Positions 15,865 to 23,918 of a stretch of DNA of 64,000 nt are shown here, in pieces (within the stretch, counting starts at the first letter, position 1; each line of letters starts with the position of its first letter). The DNA is taken from positions 12,649,001 to 12,713,000 of the forward strand of contig NZ_JAPNKC010000001.1 in the NCBI RefSeq assembly GCF_026626705.1, written 5' to 3'. The position numbers and the translations under genes were made by a program. The notes beneath the pieces were generated by a model. The model made no database searches. It worked only from the letters and a program-made list of their open reading frames with translations, and was not told the origin of the DNA. Origin of the DNA: Pyxidicoccus sp. MSG2 (GTDB lineage Bacteria; Myxococcota; Myxococcia; Myxococcales; Myxococcaceae).

Positions 15865-18345
15865 CTACTCCGCGCCGCCGGCGCCCTGGGCGACCTTGCG
15901 CTTCGGCCGCGCCTCCAGCACGCCCTTCACCTTCAAGTCATCGAAGGAGCACTCCAGGTTGCGACACCCGAGCGCCACCTTGCCCACGCGGTCCTCCAGC
16001 TCGGGCAGGAGCTTGCGCGCGAAGCGGTCGTTGTTCAGGAACGCCTCCACCAGGACGCCGCCGTTCTTCATGCGCTGCATCTGCAGGCGGACCAGGTAGG
16101 GGCCGTGCGCGGGCAGCGGCATCTCGTCCTCGACGAGGTTTTCCGTGTCCAGCGCGCTGTTGCCCACCACCTCCTGGCCGTCGTCCGTGAAGTAGCGCCA
16201 CGCCAGCCGCATCCCCGCCCCGGGGATGGCGAAGGCCGACACCTGCAGGTCCTTGATGCGGAACGCCAGCTCGCCGTAGTGCTGGGCCTCCGGCTCCTCG
16301 GGGTACTGCTTCCCGAGGGGCTTCACGTTCATCAGCACCTCGGCCCGGAAGTCGTTGATGGAGAAGTAGCGGTGCGCCACGTACGCGCGAGGCACCAGCC
16401 GCTGCCCATCCGACTCCTTGCCGCCCTGGATGGCCTGGAGCTGCCCGTCCACCAGCCTCCACTGGCCGCTGTGGACGTTGATCTCCTCTTCACCCTTGTC
16501 GAAGCCCACCTCGAAGCGCAACGGCCCGCCGGGCTTCGCCGCGTCCACCAGGTTCACCGAGGCGAAGACCTCACCGTAGGTGTTCGGAGGCCAGTGCTTC
16601 TCACCAGCCGCCACCTGCACGCCGTTGGTGCCGATGACGACCCGGTCGTCCTTGCCCAGGTGCAGGCTCATCGGCCCCACGAACTCGCGCACCGCGAAGC
16701 CCAGCAGCGCCAGCCCGCCCACCACCGACAGGCCCGCCCGCACCCGCCTCCAGCCCATCTTCACCCGGCGCGACAGGTGGCTCCTGGAACGCGCGACCGC
16801 CGGCACCACGCGCCCCTCCACCTCGCCCTCGGACATCCCCGGCGCGGACGAGTTGGAGATCATCGCCTCCATCGCCGCGCACAGCTCGCCCGCCGTCGCG
16901 TAGCGGGCCTCCGGCTCTGTCTCCAGCAGCCGTTCCACCACCACGTCGACGCGCGGGTCCAACCCCGGCACCTTGGTGGACGGCAGCTTGAAGCGACCCA
17001 GCGGCAGCTCGCCGGTGAGCACCTCGTAGAGCATGACACCGAGCGAGAAGAGGTCCGCGCGCCCGTCCACGTTCTTCGCGTCGCGCCGCTGCTCCGGAGC
17101 CATGTAGTTCAGCGTGCCCATGGCCACCGCCGTCGCGGTGAGCTGCAGGCGCGTGTTCGGCCCCTGGATGCCGGCCAGCCCGAAGTCCGCCACCTTCGCG
17201 TGGCCGCGCCCGTCCAGGAGGATGTTCTCCGGCTTCAGGTCGCGGTGGATGATGCCCTTGTCGTGCGCGCACTCGATGGCGCGTGCCACCGACAGGAGGA
17301 TCTTCAGCGCCCGCTCCGGCGTGAGGCCCGCCGCCATCGCCTCGCGCAGTGAGCGGCCCTCCACGTACTCCATGACGAAGAAGTAGTGCTCGCCCGCCAC
17401 GCCCCGGTCGATGATCTGGATGATGTGCGGGTGGTTGAGGGCGGCCAGCGCCGTGGCCTCCTTCTCGAACCGGGTGACGAACTCCGGGTCCTTCGCCAGC
17501 CGTGGCGGCAGGAGCTTCACCGCCACCGTGCGCCCCAGCGACTGCTGCCGTGCGAGCCACACCTCGCCCATGCCGCCCCGGCCCAGCACCTCCAGCAGCT
17601 CGAAGCCCGGCAGCTCCACCTTCTTGCCCGTCAGGAACGTGCTCACGTCGTGCACGCTCACATCCGAGTGCTCGGTACCCATCCCCGTCTTCACCGATGA
17701 ACGCACCACCGTCGCATCCACGGGCGCGTCCCCACCCGCGACGTCGGAGGGCAGCGCCACCCCACGCTCCGCGTCCGCGGGCGCGGCCACGCCCGGAAGC
17801 GGTAGCGCGCTCGGAGGCAGCGGCGTCTGGCCGGGGGGCTCCGCCCTCGCGACACCGGACTCCGCCACGGGCGGGGCAGGAGTCATCGCCTCACGCGAGG
17901 CAGCGTCCGACGGGGCCTGCGAGGCGACACCCGACGCGGGCGGCGCCTGCCGCGAGGCCACCACCAACGCCGGAGCAGCGACACCCGACGCGGGCGTCAC
18001 CTGCCGCAAGGCCACCATCGAGGCCGGCACGGCGACACCCACCGGCTCGCCACCGGGGACGAAGGTGATGTTCTCCGCCGGGCGCGGAGCCCCGTTCGCC
18101 GCCATGCTCGAGGACTGGGCACCCGAGCCCGGCACCACCGTCACGGCAGGGCCGACGCGCGACTGCCGCTCGAAGACGCCGCTGCCGCCCGGCACCACCG
18201 TGTTGCGCAGAGCCCCTGCTCCAGCGGAGTCAGCGCGACGCACCTCGAACCGGATGCCGCAGCGGCAGGTCACCTTCTGACCGCTGACGTATACCCGGAT
18301 GTCGTGTTGCGTCCCGCAGTTGGGACAGGCCTGCGTCGTCATCAT
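15865..18345 (-). CDS. Ser/Thr protein kinase with N-terminal zinc ribbon and C-terminal extracytoplasmic domain
   Basis: 826 residues. Cysteines at 7, 10, 27 and 29 (CPNC, CRC) form a probable zinc ribbon. A 200-residue Ala/Pro/Val-rich low-complexity linker follows. The Hanks-type kinase domain spans about 247-500, with Gly loop GRGGMGEVW, Lys277 in VAVKLL, catalytic HRDLKPEN (Asp369), DFG (387-389) and MAPEQ. One TM segment (about 537-553) leads to a 270-residue C-terminal domain resembling a laminin-G/concanavalin-like sandwich (GPLRFEVGFDKGEEEI, ECSFDDLKVKG). All kinase residues are intact, so it should be active. Its ATG overlaps the stop of the upstream cyclase gene (ATGA), showing translational coupling. 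The extracytoplasmic C-terminus may be a sensor; that is inferred. Confidence 0.9.
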   Translation of the reverse strand: MMTTQACPNCGTQHDIRVYVSGQKVTCRCGIRFEVRRADSAGAGALRNTVVPGGSGVFERQSRVGPAVTVVPGSGAQSSSMAANGAPRPAENITFVPGGEPVGVAVPASMVALRQVTPASGVAAPALVVASRQAPPASGVASQAPSDAASREAMTPAPPVAESGVARAEPPGQTPLPPSALPLPGVAAPADAERGVALPSDVAGGDAPVDATVVRSSVKTGMGTEHSDVSVHDVSTFLTGKKVELPGFELLEVLGRGGMGEVWLARQQSLGRTVAVKLLPPRLAKDPEFVTRFEKEATALAALNHPHIIQIIDRGVAGEHYFFVMEYVEGRSLREAMAAGLTPERALKILLSVARAIECAHDKGIIHRDLKPENILLDGRGHAKVADFGLAGIQGPNTRLQLTATAVAMGTLNYMAPEQRRDAKNVDGRADLFSLGVMLYEVLTGELPLGRFKLPSTKVPGLDPRVDVVVERLLETEPEARYATAGELCAAMEAMISNSSAPGMSEGEVEGRVVPAVARSRSHLSRRVKMGWRRVRAGLSVVGGLALLGFAVREFVGPMSLHLGKDDRVVIGTNGVQVAAGEKHWPPNTYGEVFASVNLVDAAKPGGPLRFEVGFDKGEEEINVHSGQWRLVDGQLQAIQGGKESDGQRLVPRAYVAHRYFSINDFRAEVLMNVKPLGKQYPEEPEAQHYGELAFRIKDLQVSAFAIPGAGMRLAWRYFTDDGQEVVGNSALDTENLVEDEMPLPAHGPYLVRLQMQRMKNGGVLVEAFLNNDRFARKLLPELEDRVGKVALGCRNLECSFDDLKVKGVLEARPKRKVAQGAGGAE

Positions 18346-20003
18346 GCGCGGCGCGGGGAAGCAGCGGTGGTGTATTCCACGCCATGGACGCGGTAGGTCG
18401 GGACGGCCTTCTCCTTCCCCTTCACCTGCATCGCCGGCAGGCCCTCCACGTCGAAGCCATGGCCCGCCTTGCGCACCGTGGACTCGGAGGCGAGCACCTC
18501 ACCGCTCTTGGCCATGCCGCACAGGCGCGACGCCGTATTCACCGTGTCACCAATGGCGGTGAACTCGTGCCGCTCGGCGCTGCCCATGTAGCCGACAACC
18601 GCCTGGCCGGTGTTGACGCCGATGCCCACTTCAATCGGCTTCTTGCCCTCGGCCACGCGCGCCCGGTTCAGCGCTTCCACCGCGTCCTGCATCTCCAGCG
18701 CCGCGCGCAGCGCTCGCGCCGCGTCGTCAGGGTGCGACAGCGGCGGGCCCCACACGGCCATGACGCAGTCGCCAATGAACTTGTCCAGGTTCCCCTCGTA
18801 GCGGAACACCACGTCCGCCATCGCGGTGAAGAAGCCGTTGAGCATGTTCACGACTTCCTGCGGCGACTCGTTCTCCGAAATCGTCGTGAAGCCGCGGATG
18901 TCCGCGAACAGGCAGCTCACCTCGGCCAACCGGCTCTGCGCCAGGTCCTCGGCCTCGCCGGCAATCACCGCGTCCGCCACCGCCTTGGACAGGAAGCGGC
19001 TCAATTCCGCGCGAGTCACCGCCTCGTTGCGGATCTGCTCGGCCAGCACCGAGTTCTCCAGCGCGATGCCCGCCTGCGCGGCGATGCCGGAAAGGATGGT
19101 GAGGTCCTTCTCCGAGAAGGCGTTGATCTGCTGCCGGCTGTCCAGGAAGAGCACCGCCTGGATCTTGTCGTTCACCATCAGCGGCACCGCCATGGCGGAG
19201 CGGATGCCCTGCGCGACGATGCTCTCCGCCGCGGAGAAGCGCTCGTCGATGATGGCGTCCGCCGTCAGCACCGCCTTGCGCGTCTCCACCACGCGCTTGA
19301 GCACGGTGTCGGACAGCATGACGTTGACGGCCTTGCCCGTGCGGTGGTGCACCGCCGCGGGGATGAACTGGCCGTCGTCCGCCACCTTGAGGATGACGCC
19401 GTGGTCCGCCGCCAGCAGCTGGAAGGCCACCTTGAGGATCTGCTCGAACAGGCCCGTCTGGTTGCCCTGGAGGCTCACCTGCCGGTGGAACTCGTGGGCG
19501 ATGCGCAGCTTCTCGTAGTCGCGCTTCAACGCCTCGATGTCCGTCACCATCTCCACGGGACGAAAGTTCTGCGGCACCTGGTCCATCTGCGCCAGGAAGG
19601 CCGGCATGGACACCGACTGCGCCACCACCGTCACCCCGGGCGCGGTGGGCGCGCTGTGGTTCACCGCCGGCTCGCCGCTGTGGAAGATGAGCCGCGAGGA
19701 GCCCAGGGCCACCTCGTCCCCGTCCCGCAGCTTCAACTCCTTCACCCGCCGGCCGTTGACGAAGGTGCCGTTGGACGAGCCCAGGTCCTTGAGGACGAAG
19801 TCCTTGCCGACACGCTCGATGATGGCGTGTTCCTTGGAGACCTCGCGGTCCACCAGCCGGAGCGTGTTGGACGGATGCCGGCCCAGGGACGTCAACGGTC
19901 CCAAGGGGAACTCACCCAGGCTGCCGTCCGCGAAGCGTCCCGTCAGGCGGGGGCCGCGGATCTGCCCGGGTTTCGGAGCGAATGGGGCGGGGGCCTGGGT
20001 CAC
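18342..20003 (-). CDS. FHA-GAF-adenylate/guanylate cyclase
   Basis: 553 residues from the GTG at 20003, chosen because GAGGA lies 6 nt upstream; the frame is open to 20102. Order: FHA domain (about 28-115; GRHPSN, SKEHA, SSNGTFVNG), which binds phosphothreonine peptides; a linker; a GAF domain (about 175-325); and a class III cyclase domain (about 355-535). The metal-binding aspartates are present (FADIRGF, IGDCVMAVWG) along with INTAS-like DTVNTASR. It should make cAMP (or cGMP) from NTP. No TM segments, so cytosolic. It is the first gene of a two-gene unit with the Ser/Thr kinase, whose phosphorylated products could be read by the FHA domain. That link is inference from context. Confidence 0.9.
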   Translation of the reverse strand: MTQAPAPFAPKPGQIRGPRLTGRFADGSLGEFPLGPLTSLGRHPSNTLRLVDREVSKEHAIIERVGKDFVLKDLGSSNGTFVNGRRVKELKLRDGDEVALGSSRLIFHSGEPAVNHSAPTAPGVTVVAQSVSMPAFLAQMDQVPQNFRPVEMVTDIEALKRDYEKLRIAHEFHRQVSLQGNQTGLFEQILKVAFQLLAADHGVILKVADDGQFIPAAVHHRTGKAVNVMLSDTVLKRVVETRKAVLTADAIIDERFSAAESIVAQGIRSAMAVPLMVNDKIQAVLFLDSRQQINAFSEKDLTILSGIAAQAGIALENSVLAEQIRNEAVTRAELSRFLSKAVADAVIAGEAEDLAQSRLAEVSCLFADIRGFTTISENESPQEVVNMLNGFFTAMADVVFRYEGNLDKFIGDCVMAVWGPPLSHPDDAARALRAALEMQDAVEALNRARVAEGKKPIEVGIGVNTGQAVVGYMGSAERHEFTAIGDTVNTASRLCGMAKSGEVLASESTVRKAGHGFDVEGLPAMQVKGKEKAVPTYRVHGVEYTTAASPRRA

Positions 20004-20135
20004 GCGCGAATCCTCACCGGGGCGGACAGTACCAGAGCCACCCGAATACGGGGAACGCTCGACGCCGTCCCCTCGTTCCACCCGACAGCCGGAGGACTGC
20101 ACGGCCGGTCAGCATCCGGCCCCCTCGACGGCCTC

Positions 20136-21062
20136 TCAGCGCCCATGCCCCACCCGCTCCCGGTCCGGCCCCCCCGTCCTGACGGCCAGGCCGAAGGCCG
20201 GGTAGAAGGTGACGCCACCCAGTTGCCGCTCCGCGCCAAAGAGGTTCGGCTTGCAGCTGACATAGCCGCCCGTCAGCTCGGCGAAGAGGTAGACGTACCG
20301 GTAGCCCAGGGCCATGCCCACCGTGCTGCCCACGAAGTGGCTGCCCACCGTGGCCGGAAGCGACGCGTCGAAGCCCGACACCGGCTTGCCCTGCTCGGAG
20401 TAGTCCACCAGCCGGGCGTCCAGCCGGGTGTGGCTGTAGACGTACTTGGGCGCACCATAGAGCTTGAAGATGTCACCGAAGTCCGCGCTGACGTACAGGG
20501 GGACCTCCACGTCATAGCGGCTGAAGTCGCCCATCTGCACCACCTCCAGCACGTCCAACACCGGGCTGGAGAAGAAGTGTCGGGCCGCGCCCACCCCCAG
20601 GGCCACGTCGTAGGAACGCTGGCTCGGCGCCATCCGCCCCCCTTCCGAGTCCCCGCCGTGGAACAGCAGCACCTTGGCGTCCGCCCGCAGGGAGATGCCG
20701 CTGTAGCGCAGCCCCACGTCCACCCGGTCCACCACGCCCACCCGCACCATCAGTTCCGGGTTGGCGCCCGGCGGGGCCACCATCAGCGCAACCCCCGCCG
20801 TGAGGAGCTTCTGCTGGGCCTCCTCGGTGAGCTCGTACGGCCGGCCCTCGTCCACCGCGTCCCGGGCCTCCCGGCCCTGGTCCTTGCCGGTGTCCACCAC
20901 CCGGATGAGGTTGCCCACGGGGAGGAAGACGCCCATGCCCCCCGAAACCTGCACCTGCCCGGGCGCCAGCGTCCGGGCGGTCTGCATGGTGGAAAGCGTG
21001 GTGGCACAGCCGGGGGCCAGGGCGAGCGCCAGGGCGAGCAGCGGGACGGGAAGAAGCCTCAT
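20136..21062 (-). CDS. Barrel-like outer-membrane lipoprotein
   Basis: 308 residues from ATG 21062; the RBS (AGGAAGG) is rather distant. The signal peptide ends in a lipobox (LAPGC, Cys about 19). The rest is beta-rich with alternating segments (QVQVSGGMGVFLPVGN, DRVDVGLRYSGISLRADAKVLL, YDVEVPLYVSADFGDIFKLYGAPKYVYSHT, ALGYRYVYLFAELTGGYV, VTFYPAFGLAVRT). This resembles surface-exposed or barrel proteins with an N-terminal lipid anchor found widely in Myxococcota. Function unknown. It is divergent from truD, 69 bp away. Confidence 0.75.
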   Translation of the reverse strand: MRLLPVPLLALALALAPGCATTLSTMQTARTLAPGQVQVSGGMGVFLPVGNLIRVVDTGKDQGREARDAVDEGRPYELTEEAQQKLLTAGVALMVAPPGANPELMVRVGVVDRVDVGLRYSGISLRADAKVLLFHGGDSEGGRMAPSQRSYDVALGVGAARHFFSSPVLDVLEVVQMGDFSRYDVEVPLYVSADFGDIFKLYGAPKYVYSHTRLDARLVDYSEQGKPVSGFDASLPATVGSHFVGSTVGMALGYRYVYLFAELTGGYVSCKPNLFGAERQLGGVTFYPAFGLAVRTGGPDRERVGHGR

Positions 21063-21131
21063 GGCGTCCGACGTTAACCCTTCCTGGCGCTCGCGCTTCA
21101 ATAAGCGGGCCCACGCTGCTAAGGGGGGCCC

Positions 21132-22724
21132 GTGAGAATCAAACAGAAGCCCGAAGACTTCTCCGTCAAGGAGTCCTACCGTTTCGACGAAGTCGAGACG
21201 GGACGCCACCGCGTCTACCTCATGGACAAGCAGAAGCTGTCCACGTTCGACGCGGTGACCCGACTGCGGGACGCCTTCGGCCTCAAGCCCGGCGCCATCA
21301 GCTACTGCGGCCTCAAGGACAAGCAGGGCCGCACCGAGCAGATCATCGCCGTGGACGGCGCCGACGTGGACATGCAGGAGCCCGACCTGCGCCTGAAGTA
21401 CCTGGGCCGCACGGACAAGCCCCTGTCCTCCGCCAACATCACCTCCAACCGCTTCTCCGTCACCGTGCGCTCGCTGAGCCCGGCGTCGCTGGGGCCCCTC
21501 AACGTCGCCACCGCCGAGGTCAACCGCCTGGGCGTGGTGAACTACTTCGACAGCCAGCGCTTCGGCTCGCTGAAGCATGGCCAGGGCTTCATCGCCAAGG
21601 ACCTCATCCGCGGCGACTTCGAGGCGGCCCTGCACAACTTCCTCGCCGCCCCCTCGGAACTGGACCGCACCGAGGACGCCAAGGTGAAGGCCTTCTGGCG
21701 TGACAACTGGGGCCGCTGGGACGCGCGCGTCCCCTACGAGGGCACGCGCAAGTACCACCGCATCCTCAAGTCCCTGCGCGACCATCCGAAGGACTTCGTG
21801 CGCGCCTTCATGCAGATCGACTCGGACTACCGGGCGATGCTGCTCTTCACGTACCAGAGCTACCTCTGGAACGAGGGCGTGCGGCGCTACCTCCAGCTGC
21901 TGCTGCCGCGCGAGCAGCTCTTCCCGATGCGCTACCAGGCCGGCACGGTGCTGTTCCACCGCGACGCCAGCGCGGAGGTGATGCGCACCCTGCGCGAGGC
22001 CACCTTCCCCCTGCTCGCCCCCGACTCCACCTTCAGCGACCCGAAGGTGGAGGAGGCCGTCACCTGGGTGCTGGGCAAGGAGAAGCTCAAGCTCTCGGAC
22101 CTGCGCATCGAGGAGGAGCCGCGCCGGCTCTACTTCAAGCACGAGGAGCGGCCGCTGCTCGTCTTCCCGCACAAGCTCGTCGTCGGCCGCACGCAGGCCG
22201 ACGACATCAACCGCGGGGAGGTGAAGGTCAACGTCGCCTTCACCCTGCCGCCGGGCGCGTACGCCACCCTCGTCATCAAGCGCCTCTTCCACTTCGAGTA
22301 CACCGAGGACACCCCGGAGGTCATCCGCGCCTCCCAACGCCCGCGCTTCGTGGAGATGGAGCAGGCCGCGAGTGACGGCGAGCGCGAGGAGCGGGGCTCG
22401 GCGCCTCGTGGCCGAGCGCGCACGCCCGCCGGACGTGACGAGCGCCCGGCCCCGCGTGGCCGCGCGTCCACGGACCGCGAGGCCCGGGGCCCGTCGGACT
22501 CCCGTCGCCGGGGGACTGAAGGCCGCGAGCCGCGCGCCACGGAAGGGCCGTCCCGCCACCGCGACCTGGCCACCCAGAAGCAGGCGGCCGAGCAGCCGAA
22601 GGAGGCCCCGGTGCCCGTGGGCTTCCGCGAGCACCAGCGGCAGCGAAAGGCCGCTCGCGAGGTGGCCCGAGCCGAAACGGCCGCCAAGCAAGCGGCCAAG
22701 GGCCCGAAATCACGGAAGAAATAG
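21132..22724 (+). CDS. truD: tRNA pseudouridine(13) synthase TruD with long basic C-terminal tail
   Basis: 530 residues from GTG 21132, preceded by AAGGGGGG. TruD isomerises U13 of tRNA to pseudouridine. The family motif with catalytic Asp is CGLKDKQGRT (Asp63), and NYFDSQRFG follows in the expected place. The core is about 412 residues. A further roughly 115 residues are rich in Arg, Pro, Glu and Ala (GRARTPAGRDERPAPRGRAS) and finish with a Lys-rich end, which is not part of usual TruD. Such tails often bind RNA or ribosomes. The gene is likely monocistronic, upstream of the ECF sigma operon. Confidence 0.92.
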   Translation: MRIKQKPEDFSVKESYRFDEVETGRHRVYLMDKQKLSTFDAVTRLRDAFGLKPGAISYCGLKDKQGRTEQIIAVDGADVDMQEPDLRLKYLGRTDKPLSSANITSNRFSVTVRSLSPASLGPLNVATAEVNRLGVVNYFDSQRFGSLKHGQGFIAKDLIRGDFEAALHNFLAAPSELDRTEDAKVKAFWRDNWGRWDARVPYEGTRKYHRILKSLRDHPKDFVRAFMQIDSDYRAMLLFTYQSYLWNEGVRRYLQLLLPREQLFPMRYQAGTVLFHRDASAEVMRTLREATFPLLAPDSTFSDPKVEEAVTWVLGKEKLKLSDLRIEEEPRRLYFKHEERPLLVFPHKLVVGRTQADDINRGEVKVNVAFTLPPGAYATLVIKRLFHFEYTEDTPEVIRASQRPRFVEMEQAASDGEREERGSAPRGRARTPAGRDERPAPRGRASTDREARGPSDSRRRGTEGREPRATEGPSRHRDLATQKQAAEQPKEAPVPVGFREHQRQRKAAREVARAETAAKQAAKGPKSRKK

Positions 22725-22775
22725 AGATGTCACAGCCGGACGCAATGGGCGGACGGGCACGCCGTAGACCAAGGC

Positions 22776-23411
22776 GTGAACGCTCTTGCCCTCGACGACG
22801 TGCCCGGGTCGCTCGCCCATGCCATCGGGATGCTGATGGCTGAGGAGGCTCCCCCGCTTCCCTGGAAGGCGGACGTGCAGGCCGCCCGCCGTGGTGACCC
22901 GTCCGCTTTCGAGTCCCTCGTCCGCAGCGTGCAGCGCCCGGTGTACGGCCTGGCGCTGCGGCTGTTGCAGCGCGAGGCCGAGGCCGCGGAGGTGGCGCAG
23001 GAGGCCCTGCTGCGCGCCTACCAGAACCTGCACCGCTACGACGACTCGCGCCCGTTCGACCTCTGGGTGCTCGCGATTACGCGCAACCTCTGCCTGGACC
23101 TGCTCCGCCGCCGCACCAAGGTGAAGACGGAGGAGCTGGAGCCCATGAAGGAGGTGCTCCCCAGCGGCGACGTGTCGCAGGAGGACCGCGCCATCGCCAC
23201 CGAGGAGCGTCAGTCGCTCGAGGAGGCCATGGCCACCCTGTCCGCCGAGGACCGGGAAGTGCTCGCGCTCTACTACGTCCAGAAGCGCACGACGAAGGAG
23301 ATCGCCCAGGTCATGGGGTGCGCTCCCGGCACCATCATGGCCCGCCTGTTCCGTGCCCGCGAGAAGCTCCGCAAGAAGATGACCCCCGCCCCCGAGGAGG
23401 CTGCCCGATGA
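22776..23411 (+). CDS. ECF-type RNA polymerase sigma factor
   Basis: 211 residues from GTG 22776, with a modest AAGG upstream; ATG 22830 is an alternative. Sigma region 2 (DPSAFESLVRSVQRPVYGLALRLL, then EVAQEALLRAYQNL) and region 4 (LSAEDREVLALYY, TKEIAQVMGCAPGTIMARLFRAREKL) are both complete. Spacing and length match ECF sigma factors, which direct polymerase to envelope-stress or special regulons. Its stop codon overlaps the ATG of the next gene (ATGA), which encodes a zinc-finger membrane protein of anti-sigma type, so its activity is probably controlled by that partner. Target promoters are unknown; autoregulation is likely. Confidence 0.9.
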   Translation: MNALALDDVPGSLAHAIGMLMAEEAPPLPWKADVQAARRGDPSAFESLVRSVQRPVYGLALRLLQREAEAAEVAQEALLRAYQNLHRYDDSRPFDLWVLAITRNLCLDLLRRRTKVKTEELEPMKEVLPSGDVSQEDRAIATEERQSLEEAMATLSAEDREVLALYYVQKRTTKEIAQVMGCAPGTIMARLFRAREKLRKKMTPAPEEAAR

Positions 23412-23911
23412 CTCCGCACCTGTGCCCGGACCTGGAAGTCCTCTTCGCGGAGCTGGAGGAAGGCGAAGGCGCCGCCCTGGACCATGCGGCCGAGTGCGAG
23501 GCGTGCAGCGCCGTCCTCGAAGAGCACCGGCTGATGGAGAGCGACCTGTACCGGCTGGCGGATCCGCTCCCGCCACCCACGCTGGTGGCGAGCGTCATGG
23601 CCCGGGTGGCCGCCGAGCCCATCCCCCAGCGGCGCGAGGTCTGGTCCGGCGTCGCCATCCTGCTCACCTCGCTGCTGGGGGGGCTGGGCTACCTCCTGAT
23701 GAACGACCAGGCGCTCGGCCGCCTCGGCACCGGCATCGCCTCCATCGTGGTGGAGGGACGGCCCTTCGCCGAGGGCATCCTCAGCGGGGCCCACGCGCTG
23801 TGGTCCACCGCGGGGCTCGCGGTGGCCACCACCCTCGCCCTCCTCCTCCTGACGTCCCTGTTGGGCCTGAAGCGACTCGCGGGCAACGTTCCCACCCCCT
23901 CCGAAGCCTGA
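23408..23911 (+). CDS. Probable membrane anti-sigma factor (zinc-finger type)
   Basis: 167 residues. The ATG overlaps the sigma stop codon. The N-terminus has a zinc-associated anti-sigma signature, His-x3-Cys-x2-Cys (HAAECEAC), preceded by a Cys near residue 6 and an acidic helix. Two hydrophobic segments follow (VWSGVAILLTSLLGGLGYLLM and GLAVATTLALLLLTSLLGL), placing it in the inner membrane with the zinc finger in the cytosol. In this family the zinc domain clamps the sigma factor until a signal releases it. Assignment rests on the motif plus tight coupling to the sigma gene. Confidence 0.8.
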   Translation: MTPHLCPDLEVLFAELEEGEGAALDHAAECEACSAVLEEHRLMESDLYRLADPLPPPTLVASVMARVAAEPIPQRREVWSGVAILLTSLLGGLGYLLMNDQALGRLGTGIASIVVEGRPFAEGILSGAHALWSTAGLAVATTLALLLLTSLLGLKRLAGNVPTPSEA

Positions 23912-23918
23912 GCGAACC

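Noticed and set aside
18384..21077. Long plus-strand open frame over the cyclase gene and the barrel lipoprotein gene
   Set aside because: Composition is His/Arg/Leu-rich shadow sequence antisense to an intact FHA-GAF-cyclase and a signal-peptide-bearing lipoprotein.
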